A DNA stretch of 64,000 bases from Bacillus aquiflavi (lineage in GTDB: Bacteria > Bacillota > Bacilli > Bacillales > Cytobacillaceae): the NCBI RefSeq assembly GCF_019915265.1, contig NZ_CP082780.1, positions 2,418,001 through 2,482,000 on the forward strand, written 5' to 3'. Every line of letters starts with the position of its first letter. The stretch's first letter is position 1. The notes beneath the pieces are model-generated. The model ran no database searches and was not told where the DNA came from. It was given only the letters and a program-made list of their open reading frames with translations. Position numbers and translations under genes: made by a program. Positions 51,748 to 60,315 of this stretch are shown one piece after another.

Positions 51748-54700
51748 TCACAAATAACCTTTTTCCTTTAAACTCACATACTTATTTTCTCCAATGATTA
51801 AATGGTCAAGAAGATCAATGCCAAGCATTCTTCCGCATTCTGCTAAACGCTTTGTAACTTCAATATCTTCTCTACTCGGCGTTGGATCGTAGGATGGGGA
51901 GTATGCGCCTTGCTCATTATTTTTAAAGCAGGTTTCACAATCCCTTCCTCAGAACCGTACGTACAGTAGAGTAGGCAGCAAGCGAGTTGCTACTAAAAAG
52001 AGCACTTTTCCAACTGCCCCTCTCAGAACGGAGCATGCAAGTTTCCACTGCACTCCGCTCGCCGGTGATGATCAGTGAACTTTCTTCCTGTCGGTTTATC
52101 CGTATACATTTATGAACGATTTGAAAGTGAACAATAGAAGAATATCTGCTATATTCAGATAACCAATATAATTTATGATTGTTTACCATCTTAGAATAGC
52201 TCGTTCGCTGATCATATCAAATCATGATATCATTTTCACCTGTTTCCCTTCCCCTACTCAAGGTCAATGGCACACATTACAGTCCATCTGTGCAGCTCCT
52301 ATTACAGAAGCCACATTGGGTACTATGGAAACTCCGCTACCATAGAGGTCTCCCTCCTTAGGCAGTCCCGTGTTCTCCAACATCGAAACAATTAGCGCAA
52401 CTTAGATATTCCACTCATCACCTTCATTAAGCCTATTGCTTAATGTCCTGCTAACCTCGGAATTCCTTAAACGAAACGTGAATTTAAGTATGTTGCAGGT
52501 AGGGAGTTTTTAGGTTGCGTATCCCTAAATGTACACTTCCATTACTAGTGATTGGAATTTAAGCAGTTTAGCTTTTATCATATTGCACAGAACTCGCAGA
52601 GCCATGCTTAATGCAACCTTCCACATGCAATGCTTTATCACCATGCTCTTGTCCCCTCCCCCTTTCAGGTTTAGGTAAGGTGTCGTTCTCAAGGTTTTTC
52701 CGAGTACCTTGGTCCGGTATCCGAACAATTTCGATGCCAAATGACACGGCGCACCCTTTCAGTGTATACGGCTCGCCAGTTGATTAGTCGGAATTTACTT
52801 CTCAAAAATAAGTTTAATTGTATAGTAGCATACATAGTTGACATTAAAAATTATTATTTTTAGGCTATCATCATTTACACTTTTTATTTTTTAAACTTTA
52901 GAATCTTTTTTAGTTTCATATATTAGCGAAGTTTTCCTTATTTTGGTCAACTGAATAAAAAGAATTTTCTGCCCTATAAGCCTTCCCTTCATCGTTGACG
53001 TTCACATCAACCTGTCTCCCTTTCCCATGCTAAACCCATTACAGGCAAACGTTGAGTACTATGGAGACTCCGTTGCCGTATGCAATTGAAGCCTGTTTTA
53101 GGCATTTGCATTTAGGCAATCCCTGTATTATGCAATCATTTTAGATACGTGATGGTTAGGTATCCCTTTTGACGATTTTTCTCTAAATAGAGATTGAAGG
53201 ACAAACTTTACTATGGGTGTCAATAGACGTTCTGGAGTTACGTCTCCCATTTTGCCCTCGGTGCCTGTTAACTGTCGTAGGCAGCGGCTCACCCATTGCT
53301 CTTACGTCTAGGATTCAAGCAGTCTAGCTTTTACCATACACCACTTGGTCTGAAGAACTGATTCGACATTAGACAGTTTTATCGTCTTTCTCCTTTTCAC
53401 ATCATGCTTTTTTCCCTCTCTAGGTTTCCCTTCAAGGTAAGATGCTGACCATGGAACAATCGTAAAGAATTCCAAGTTACTTAGTAACTGCTAAAATGAC
53501 ACACCTTACAGGCGCACTCCAGACGGGTGATTATGAATACAGATAATTGAAGCTCCTGAGCGTCGAATAGCTTCTTTAAAGTAGGATAAGCACATGGCGC
53601 CTTACTTAATTACTTAAGCAGGTTTCTATGAACTCCCCTCCAAACCGTACGTACTTCTTTTAAAGTATACGGCTTTCCATTTACCAACCTTGCTAGAAAG
53701 CAAGACTGCTTAATATTAATTTTGAATTTGCTAGAACCTCCCGCTCCATTCAAATTCCGTATTAAACTTGATAAACTACTCTCCTTTGCCATGTAATAGG
53801 CTTTCCCTATCTCAGACTACTATGAGAGCTCCGTTGCCCTATTGGATATTCAGACACGATTGTCATAGCCCAATATGGCATTCCAACTTAGGCAATCCCC
53901 TTTTAGACATTTAGAAACATAGCCTTTCATGGTTTCGGATGTGACTTTTACTCGTTTCCTTTATATAAAAGGCGGTCAAAATGGTATCACCTTTTGATCT
54001 CGAAGTTTTTAAGATACATTCCATTTTGTTTAGCGTGTGTAGCTGCCTTCCGCTAAAGGCCCCAGTAATCCACCTTGAGCTATCATTCAGGCAATGCAGC
54101 TTTCATCCTTATCCATGAATTTCATCTCGCCACTCAAGCTTATCTTGGCAACTAGATAACTTAGGACTTTGCCATCATGCTACACTCCCCGTTTAGTTTC
54201 CTTCACGGATAAGATGGCTGACGATAGGGTAAAGATTGTGATAAATTCCCTACTGCTTTGCTAAAGCAGATTTTCTAAATGCCCTTATGGGCGCACAACT
54301 TCCCTCGGATGTACAATGGAGGCATTTAAACTTCCGATAAAAATGGTTTGTTTGTGGAGTACTTGATTTTTCGTATTTAAATATAACGCAACAAAATGTT
54401 CCTGAGATAAAAAGCGCATATCATTCATCACATATTTAGCCCCATCTTCCGGAGAACGTATCACATAACGATCATCATACTCTAAATTAGTTACTCGTCT
54501 CCCAAGCTCTACCGCTGCTAATACTTGAATCGCTTTTGCAGTTCCAATTCCTTTTATCGCCGTAAACTCTTCTATAGTGGCGTCCTTTAATTTTCTAAGC
54601 CCTTCAAAATTAGTTAACAGGCGATTGGCTAGTTGAAGAACAGATTCATCTTTAGTGCCAGTCCGAAGTAAAATAGCTAAAAGTTCTTGATTAGATACGC

Positions 54701-54782
54701 TTTCAGGTCCATTTTGAATGAATCGCTCTCTCGGCTTCTCATCATGTGGAAAATCACGAAGCATAATTGATTCTGATTGCAC
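51748..54782 (-). CDS. radC: DNA repair protein RadC, split by group II introns into three exons
   Basis: RadC/JAB-MPN family protein. Exon 1: 54782-54297 (162 codons, from [16 protein letters not shown] to HPREV; includes the helix-hairpin-helix IKGIGTAKA). Exon 2: 53580-53518 (21 codons, [21 protein letters not shown]). Exon 3: 51888-51748 (46 codons and [18 protein letters not shown] to KEKGYL). Joined exactly at the intron ends they give 229 aa, the normal RadC length, with the metal motif HNHPSGDPTPS restored across the second junction. No exon has a lesion. Unspliced, translation would stop within a few codons of exon 1 (after VRP). Whether splicing occurs depends on a maturase not seen here. 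Neighbours mreB and maf match B. subtilis. Confidence 0.9.
51889..53517 (-). mobile_element. Group II intron 2a in radC, host of a nested intron
   Basis: Starts GTGCGCCTGTAAGG at 53517, ends ATCCTAC at 51889. Without the nested intron it is 840 bp and encodes no reverse transcriptase. Its 34-base domain V is cut in two: 52755-52774 (GAGCCGTATACACTGAAAGG) and 51952-51965 (TGTACGTACGGTTC), which pair perfectly once joined. It shares internal motifs such as GGGATTGCCTAA and GGCAACGGAG with intron 1. Confidence 0.88.
51966..52754 (-). mobile_element. Group II intron 2b nested in domain V of intron 2a
   Basis: 789 bp, starting GTGCGCCGTGTCATTTGG at 52754 and ending CCTACTCTAC at 51966. It has its own domain V at 52026-52060 (GAGCGGAGTGC..GCATGCTCCGTTC). 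No maturase ORF. Short open frames inside (84 and 71 codons) match nothing I know. Confidence 0.86.
53581..54296 (-). mobile_element. Group II intron 1 in radC, no maturase gene
   Basis: 716 bp, starting GTGCGCCCATAAGGGC at 54296 and ending TTATCCTAC at 53581. Domain V at 53642-53675 (AAGCCGTATACTT..AAGTACGTACGGTTT). The insertion is between codons 162 and 163 of radC, in the sense orientation. A 60-codon open frame spans the domain IV-VI part and is probably a relic or chance. Confidence 0.88.
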
Positions 54783-54840
54783 ACTGCATTCCTCCTACTG
54801 TCCGATACTGAAATAAGGAGCAGCAGGGAAGAAATTTTAA

Positions 54841-55407
54841 TTAGCTATTAAATCCTAGTTTTTTTAATTCTCTTACCGTTTTAGAAAGAGGCAAACCTAC
54901 AACAGAGTAGTAATCTCCTTTAATTTGTTTTACTAATATAGCTCCAAGCTGCTGAATTCCGTAGGCGCCTGCTTTATCTAACGGCTCGCCGCTCTGTATA
55001 TAAGTTGTAATTTCTTCATCTGTCAGCTCCCAAAATGTCACATCGGTTTTTTCATAAAATTTAATTTCCCGATCCGAATCTACAATAGCTACACCGGTAT
55101 ACACAGAATGTGTTTTTCCTGACAGTAACTTTAACATGTCATACGCTTCTTCTGAATTTTTCGGTTTTCCTAATACTTTGTGTTCTAATACAACGATCGT
55201 ATCTGCGCCAATAACGAGAGCGGCTTCACATTTGTTAGCTACAGCTTTTGCTTTTCGAGAGGCAATATCCATAACAATCTGTTCAGGAGAAAGTAAAGGA
55301 TCGTAACTTTCATCTACATCGCTGCTTGATACTTCGAATGTCAAGTGAAGCATTTCTAGAAGTTCTTTTCGTCGTGGAGAAGAAGAGGCTAAAATGAGGC
55401 GTTTCAT
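54841..55407 (-). CDS. maf: Maf nucleotide pyrophosphatase
   Basis: 188 aa from ATG 55407, 5 bases after AGGTGA; GTG at 55416 is an alternative. Maf proteins hydrolyse dTTP/UTP and modified nucleotides, and in B. subtilis overexpression blocks septation. ILASSSPRRKELLEML at residues 4-19 is the Maf signature, EQIVMDIASRKA follows, and ADTIVVLEHKVLGKPKN carries the catalytic D. Upstream of radC as in B. subtilis. Confidence 0.96.
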   Translation of the reverse strand: MKRLILASSSPRRKELLEMLHLTFEVSSSDVDESYDPLLSPEQIVMDIASRKAKAVANKCEAALVIGADTIVVLEHKVLGKPKNSEEAYDMLKLLSGKTHSVYTGVAIVDSDREIKFYEKTDVTFWELTDEEITTYIQSGEPLDKAGAYGIQQLGAILVKQIKGDYYSVVGLPLSKTVRELKKLGFNS

Positions 55408-56195
55408 AAATATCACCTTACCTTAAATCTCATATCAGAAACAGGAGATACATGCTAATTGTACCAGATTTCCCTCTTATAAACAATTTATTTTTTGAAA
55501 ATTTTTCAAACATCTAACATTCACTTGTTCTTACTCTAATAGCAGCAAAATTTAAATGATGAAAGTTAAATACCTTTATATCCATAATATAGTCTCTCTA
55601 TATTATGACGAAAAAGATCTCATCTAAGTTTCAATTTGTAGCTTAAATATTTTAAGTTCATATCCTAGCGAATAATAATTAGTTTTGTTTAATTTTTAAG
55701 CACTTTCTATGACTCGATCGCTTTCAAAGTCAATATGATATCCCAATAGATTTTAACAAACGGCACGAATCTTACTGTTTTTTTCTTCTATCATTTTATT
55801 ATGAATTTTCATTTTAATAATTTAGTAATTGTGAATCATAAGGTTTAGGATGATGAAAGTTTTTTATCATCCTATCTAATTACAAAAAATAGTAATCAAA
55901 TTATTTTTACCTTTAAGGAAAAAATTTAAATCATTATAAATCGAAAAAGGGGCTATTTTAAAACAACTCTGAGTTTGTAGACAATACCAATACGAGTGGC
56001 AGATGCCTGAACGACTATTGAAAACGATTATCGTGATGCGTAGTACGAACAGAAGCGAATAAACATAAAGTTCATGAGTTCGTTTTTCAACAGTCGAAGA
56101 GCTTGTTTTAAACAGTCCCTTACCCTTTAAACTTATTTCCCGGAAAAATATCTTATTTTGTAAACAAAAGACGATTTTACCTCTTGTTTATTGCC
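55408..56195. other. Long intergenic region between spoIIB and maf
   Basis: About 790 AT-rich bases with no supported gene. The right part (55949-56119) is a repeat element. A short hairpin AGTCTCTCTATATTATGACG region near 55590 is not convincing as a terminator. Confidence 0.5.
55949..56119. repeat. Dispersed intergenic repeat, copy C, with inverted ends
   Basis: About 171 bases bounded by imperfect inverted repeats GGGGCTATTTTAAAACA (55949-55965) and TGTTTTAAACAGTCCC (56104-56119). On the minus strand the core near 56030-56080 contains CTCATGAAC, TATTCGCTTCTGTTCG and CGCATCACGA, related to copies A and B. Confidence 0.6.
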
Positions 56196-57359
56196 TTACT
56201 CTCCATTGAAAGATTCGTATATAATAACAAAATTTAATAGATGATTTTGTAACTCTGCTACTTGTTTTCTTGTTGGTATTTGATTAAATGAATTTAATAA
56301 AGTAAATGCTTTTTCTAGTTCTTCTTTCATTTTGATTAAATTCTCATGACCTATGTTCATTTTCTTTAAGGTAGACAATTGTTTTTGAATATGATCTTTA
56401 ATTGATTGCGAAACAGCATGAGACATCGAAACATTTGTCGCTCCTCCAACAAGCGTATTATATAACGGTAAAATATTTTTTTCCAAAACCTCCTTATCTT
56501 TTTTTTGTACACCCTTTACTTTTTTACTATCTATTTCAAACGGTTTTGCAAATACATCAATACTATCCTTTTCAGCAAGTTTTGCAGCAATTTCCTTTGC
56601 ATGTTCGAGACTGTCAGCAACAGATATAAACAAAATCGCTTGATTATTCATTTCTACTATTCTTACTGGGAGTTCTTTCTTAACAAGTTTAGTTTCAATT
56701 TGTTTTGCTGATTCAATAGAAGAAAACACTCCCCCTTGAACAACATAAGCAGTAAAAGCAGGAACAGAAGCCTTATCACCATCAAATTGTTTTGCATCAC
56801 CTTCAACTTGATTAATTGTCTTAGTTTCTTCCACTTTTGCAACCTCTTCAACAGTTTGATCTGTAATAATTAATTTCATAATAAAAAAACCAAAGCTTGT
56901 CCCTAAAAAAATCGCAAAAAAGACAGCCAAGAAAACAGGGATTAGCCAACGCTGTTTACCGTTCCGTACAAATCCCCAATTAATCTTTCCTTTCTCTCCT
57001 TTTTTTCTGACGTCCTCGACTTTTGTTGTTTCATGTGTAAACTCCTCTATTTTGTCTGTTTGTTCAGGTAAAATCCAATCAAACTCCTCTTCCATCGACT
57101 CTCGGGCAGCTGCTGTTTCACCTAAATTGCTATTTAGTGAAGCTCCTTTCAATCTTTGATCTTTGTCTAAAGAATGTGAATTATCTTTAGACGTTTTCTT
57201 TTTTGCAATGTTACTTTTTTGATTAAATGTTTGTCTATTCTTTTTGGTCACTTTTTTTTGTTCATTAAATGGCTGATTTTTTCCATCAATTTTAATTGTA
57301 ATCGTATTTTCACGCTTGTCCAATGGTACAGCCTCCTTTCCGATAACAATTTGTTTCAT
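56196..57359 (-). CDS. spoIIB: Stage II sporulation protein B
   Basis: 387 aa. Lys/Gln/Asn-rich cytosolic part, a membrane span near residues 140-162, then a SPOR-like domain (FTAYVVQGGVFSSIESAKQIETK) that binds septal peptidoglycan, and a helical C-terminus. SpoIIB helps septal wall dissolution during engulfment. Located between maf and comC as in B. subtilis. Confidence 0.88.
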   Translation of the reverse strand: MKQIVIGKEAVPLDKRENTITIKIDGKNQPFNEQKKVTKKNRQTFNQKSNIAKKKTSKDNSHSLDKDQRLKGASLNSNLGETAAARESMEEEFDWILPEQTDKIEEFTHETTKVEDVRKKGEKGKINWGFVRNGKQRWLIPVFLAVFFAIFLGTSFGFFIMKLIITDQTVEEVAKVEETKTINQVEGDAKQFDGDKASVPAFTAYVVQGGVFSSIESAKQIETKLVKKELPVRIVEMNNQAILFISVADSLEHAKEIAAKLAEKDSIDVFAKPFEIDSKKVKGVQKKDKEVLEKNILPLYNTLVGGATNVSMSHAVSQSIKDHIQKQLSTLKKMNIGHENLIKMKEELEKAFTLLNSFNQIPTRKQVAELQNHLLNFVIIYESFNGE

Positions 57360-57517
57360 CCTATCATATTAAGAAAAAAAAATAACAAGACTTTTGTCGT
57401 CTTGTTACATAATGATTTCGTCAAATTATTCGTTTTTTCGTATTCATTATTTATTTTTTGAAGCTCTACCAATTGTAAAAGTTTTGTATTCTCTCATTTT
57501 TTTATTTAGATAGTACT

Positions 57518-58288
57518 TTATTTTAATAGTTGTAAGTAACTATTTAAAATTTTTTCACCATAAAAATAAGCCGTTAATGTACCAATCCCGATGAACGGAG
57601 CAAACGGTAGCGGCTTGCCTTTTTGAACAATACCTAGCAGTAAACCTATACCGCCAAATAAAGCGCCGTAAAAAGTTGCCAAAAATAACGATAGTAACAC
57701 TGTTTGCGTTCCTAAAGCAAAGCCTAATAAAGCAAACAGCTTAATGTCCCCGCCCCCCATGCCTCCTTTACTTATCATTGCAATAAACAAAGGAATGAGT
57801 AAAGCAATTACTCCGCCTAATAATGAGTCCCACCACGGATTAAGCGGAATAATAAATCGTTCAACTAAAAAGATGGCTGCAAATGTTAATAGTATTTTAT
57901 TAGGTATGACCATATATGTAACATCCGTTACAAACACAATTAACAATAAAGACATGAAAGTCCATACGACAACTAATTCAAATTCCCAACCAATGAGAAA
58001 GAATGCAGCAGCAAATAAAAATCCAGTTAGCAGTTCAATCATCGGATAGAGAAAAGAAATCCTCCTCTTACAATGACGGCACTTTCCCCTTTGAACAAAA
58101 AATGAAATAACTGGTATAAGCTCTATTGCTGTTAATTGGTCATGACAATAGGGACAACGAGAACGGGGTCTTACAATTGATTGCTTTAGCGGTGCACGGA
58201 AACCAATGACGTTAAAGAAAGAGCCAAAGACTAGCCCAATGATAAAAATAAATAGTAGGTGTAAGGCACTTATCATTTTTCGCTCCAA
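57518..58288 (-). CDS. comC: Prepilin peptidase ComC
   Basis: 256 aa membrane aspartic protease that cleaves and methylates competence pseudopilins. CPYCHDQLTAIELIPVISFF and CRHC form the zinc-binding loop after the first span. Catalytic aspartates in FVTDVTYMVIPN and GGMGGGDIKLFALLG. Its start overlaps the end of a pilin-like gene by 16 bases, a likely substrate. Confidence 0.95.
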   Translation of the reverse strand: MERKMISALHLLFIFIIGLVFGSFFNVIGFRAPLKQSIVRPRSRCPYCHDQLTAIELIPVISFFVQRGKCRHCKRRISFLYPMIELLTGFLFAAAFFLIGWEFELVVVWTFMSLLLIVFVTDVTYMVIPNKILLTFAAIFLVERFIIPLNPWWDSLLGGVIALLIPLFIAMISKGGMGGGDIKLFALLGFALGTQTVLLSLFLATFYGALFGGIGLLLGIVQKGKPLPFAPFIGIGTLTAYFYGEKILNSYLQLLK

Positions 58289-58794
58289 GATTCTAGTTCA
58301 ATTATTTTTTCTCGGTCAAGGTCTTGTTCAATATCGGATATCGGACCTTGATTCTGATCCATTACACCCCTCGTGTGATTGACTAGCTTTACCGAATATT
58401 CCAAATTTGGGCCTATTCTTGTTATTTTTACATATGATTCATTTCTGTCTTTCGTGTAACTTCCAATTTTATATCCGCGATTTAATTTAGTGTCTCCCCC
58501 GTCAGGATCTAATATTTTTTCCACATACCGCTCATCTTCTAAATATTTTAGAGAAACATAAGTAGGAACATCTTTCGGAGTAAACCTTTTGTCTTTTTCC
58601 ACTGCTTTTTTTGCTGAATTTATCATTTGTTGAGCATTCCTTACATGAACATCCTTTTTCTTATTATCAATCATTTCTCCAACACTTGGTACAGCAATTG
58701 CGGCAATTATTCCTAGTATCATCACGATTGCCAAAAGCTCAAATAACGTAAGTCCATGTTGTTTTTTAAGATGCTTCTTCACAAATTTCAGCAT
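58273..58794 (-). CDS. Type IV pilin-like protein with prepilin cleavage site
   Basis: 173 aa. Short basic leader then G-LTLFELLAIVMILGIIAAIAVPSV, with cleavage expected after the G at residue 15 and the pilin E at position +5. The outer part is charged, with no disulfide cysteines. It overlaps comC, which encodes the peptidase. It is not part of the usual comG operon, so it may be a separate pseudopilin or minor pilin. B. subtilis has no such gene here. Confidence 0.88.
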   Translation of the reverse strand: MLKFVKKHLKKQHGLTLFELLAIVMILGIIAAIAVPSVGEMIDNKKKDVHVRNAQQMINSAKKAVEKDKRFTPKDVPTYVSLKYLEDERYVEKILDPDGGDTKLNRGYKIGSYTKDRNESYVKITRIGPNLEYSVKLVNHTRGVMDQNQGPISDIEQDLDREKIIELESWSEK

Positions 58795-58873
58795 AGGATT
58801 TTTCTCCTTTTAGTACTTTTTACCATATTTTATTTTATTTTTCTTTATTATCTTTACCTCTTTGATTATTTTG

Positions 58874-60187
58874 TTACTCATTTTTTTGCCTCAGCTGAAC
58901 TAAAAATGGCTTAACCTCAGATATAAAATAAAGTGAACCAGTAATAATGAGAACCTCATCTTTTTCTAATAACTGAAGCTTATTTATTAACAATTCCCTC
59001 CAATTCGCCGCCTGATGCTTATTGAGAGATTTACTTATGTGGTACAATTGTGCTGCTGAAGCTGCTCTTTGAAAAGGAAAATCGACGAAAGTTACATCCG
59101 CTGCTAACTCATCTATTTTATTAATCATTTCATCAAGTTTTTTGTCGTTAAGTGCTGCAAAAACAACATGGATTTTTTTATTTGGATAGCGTTCTTGAAT
59201 TGCTGCCGCTAAACTGTTGATTCCTTCCTTATTATGAGCTCCATCAATGATGATTAACGGTCCTTCTGAAATTATTTCAAATCTTCCAGGCCAATAAGCA
59301 GCTTCTAATCCTGTCCTCACATCATCTTCTTCAATTTGAAAGGCAAAAAATTGTGTTAAATAAATAGATGCCATTACTGCTAACGCTGCATTTTCTGTTT
59401 GATGTTCACCAATTAACGATATTTTTAAATCAGTATACTGTTTAAATATACTATTAACCGAAAACGTCTCTCCTTTCGGAAGTGGTACATGATTAGTAAC
59501 GGAGAATTCTTCCCCTATTTTATAAACTTGTGCTTTTTTAGACTCGGCTTCTTTCAATAAAACATGTAAAGCTTCCGGCTGTTTAACCGCTGTTAATAAG
59601 GGCGTACCATTTTTAATAATTCCCGCTTTTTCGAATGCAATCTCACCAAGCGTATTACCGAGAATATTTGTATGATCTAAACCGATGCTTGTGATAATAG
59701 ATAAAATAGGATGGATAATATTAGTTGAATCAAACCTTCCCCCCAGTCCAACTTCAAAAATCACAACATCAACTTGATTTATTTTTGAAAAATAGTAGAT
59801 GGCCAATGCAGTTATAATTTCAAATTCAGTCGGACCGCCAAGTTCTGTTTTTTCAAGTTCATCTGCAAGTGGTTTAATGATATTCACTAACTGCAAGAGT
59901 TCATCATCACTAATCGGTTTTCCATTTACGCTTATCCGCTCATTAAATTGTTCAAAATAAGGAGATGTAAACGTCCCGATTTTATAGCCCGCTGTTTGTA
60001 AAATTGAGCGTAAAAATGAAACGGTTGAACCTTTTCCATTCGTTCCTCCAACATGGATTGTTTTCAAGGAACGTTCTGGATCATTTAATCTTTCCATCAT
60101 CCATTCCATCCTTTTGACACCCGGCTTAACACCTAACCGTAAACGTGAATGAATCCAATTTAATGCTTCTTCATATGTATGAAACAT
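58874..60187 (-). CDS. folC: Folylpolyglutamate/dihydrofolate synthase
   Basis: 437 aa from ATG 60187, 7 bases after AAGAGGTG (an upstream ATG at 60208 lacks a site). Adds glutamates to folates. ATP loop GGTNGKGSTVSFLRSIL near residue 45, the SPYFEQFNERI motif near 77, the GLGGRFDSTN loop near 152, and IIDGAHNKEG near 312. Downstream of valS as in B. subtilis. Confidence 0.97.
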   Translation of the reverse strand: MFHTYEEALNWIHSRLRLGVKPGVKRMEWMMERLNDPERSLKTIHVGGTNGKGSTVSFLRSILQTAGYKIGTFTSPYFEQFNERISVNGKPISDDELLQLVNIIKPLADELEKTELGGPTEFEIITALAIYYFSKINQVDVVIFEVGLGGRFDSTNIIHPILSIITSIGLDHTNILGNTLGEIAFEKAGIIKNGTPLLTAVKQPEALHVLLKEAESKKAQVYKIGEEFSVTNHVPLPKGETFSVNSIFKQYTDLKISLIGEHQTENAALAVMASIYLTQFFAFQIEEDDVRTGLEAAYWPGRFEIISEGPLIIIDGAHNKEGINSLAAAIQERYPNKKIHVVFAALNDKKLDEMINKIDELAADVTFVDFPFQRAASAAQLYHISKSLNKHQAANWRELLINKLQLLEKDEVLIITGSLYFISEVKPFLVQLRQKNE

Positions 60188-60315
60188 TTTGTAACACCTC
60201 TTATTCATTAAATTCTCTTTAATAACAGGGAAGACGAATCCCTTTTATCTGAGATCCGTCTTGTAGCTTTATCCCTATTTTTATAAAGGGCTTTACTTAT
60301 TTTATTAAAACACTA

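Noticed and set aside
51935-53792. Short frames of 84, 71 and 60 codons inside the radC introns
   Set aside because: They overlap structured intron parts (domains V and VI) and show no reverse transcriptase or endonuclease motif.
51748-54782. radC as a plain pseudogene broken by insertion sequences
   Set aside because: No transposase or inverted-repeat ends. The blocks start GTGCG, have domain V and end CTAC, and their removal restores the frame exactly.
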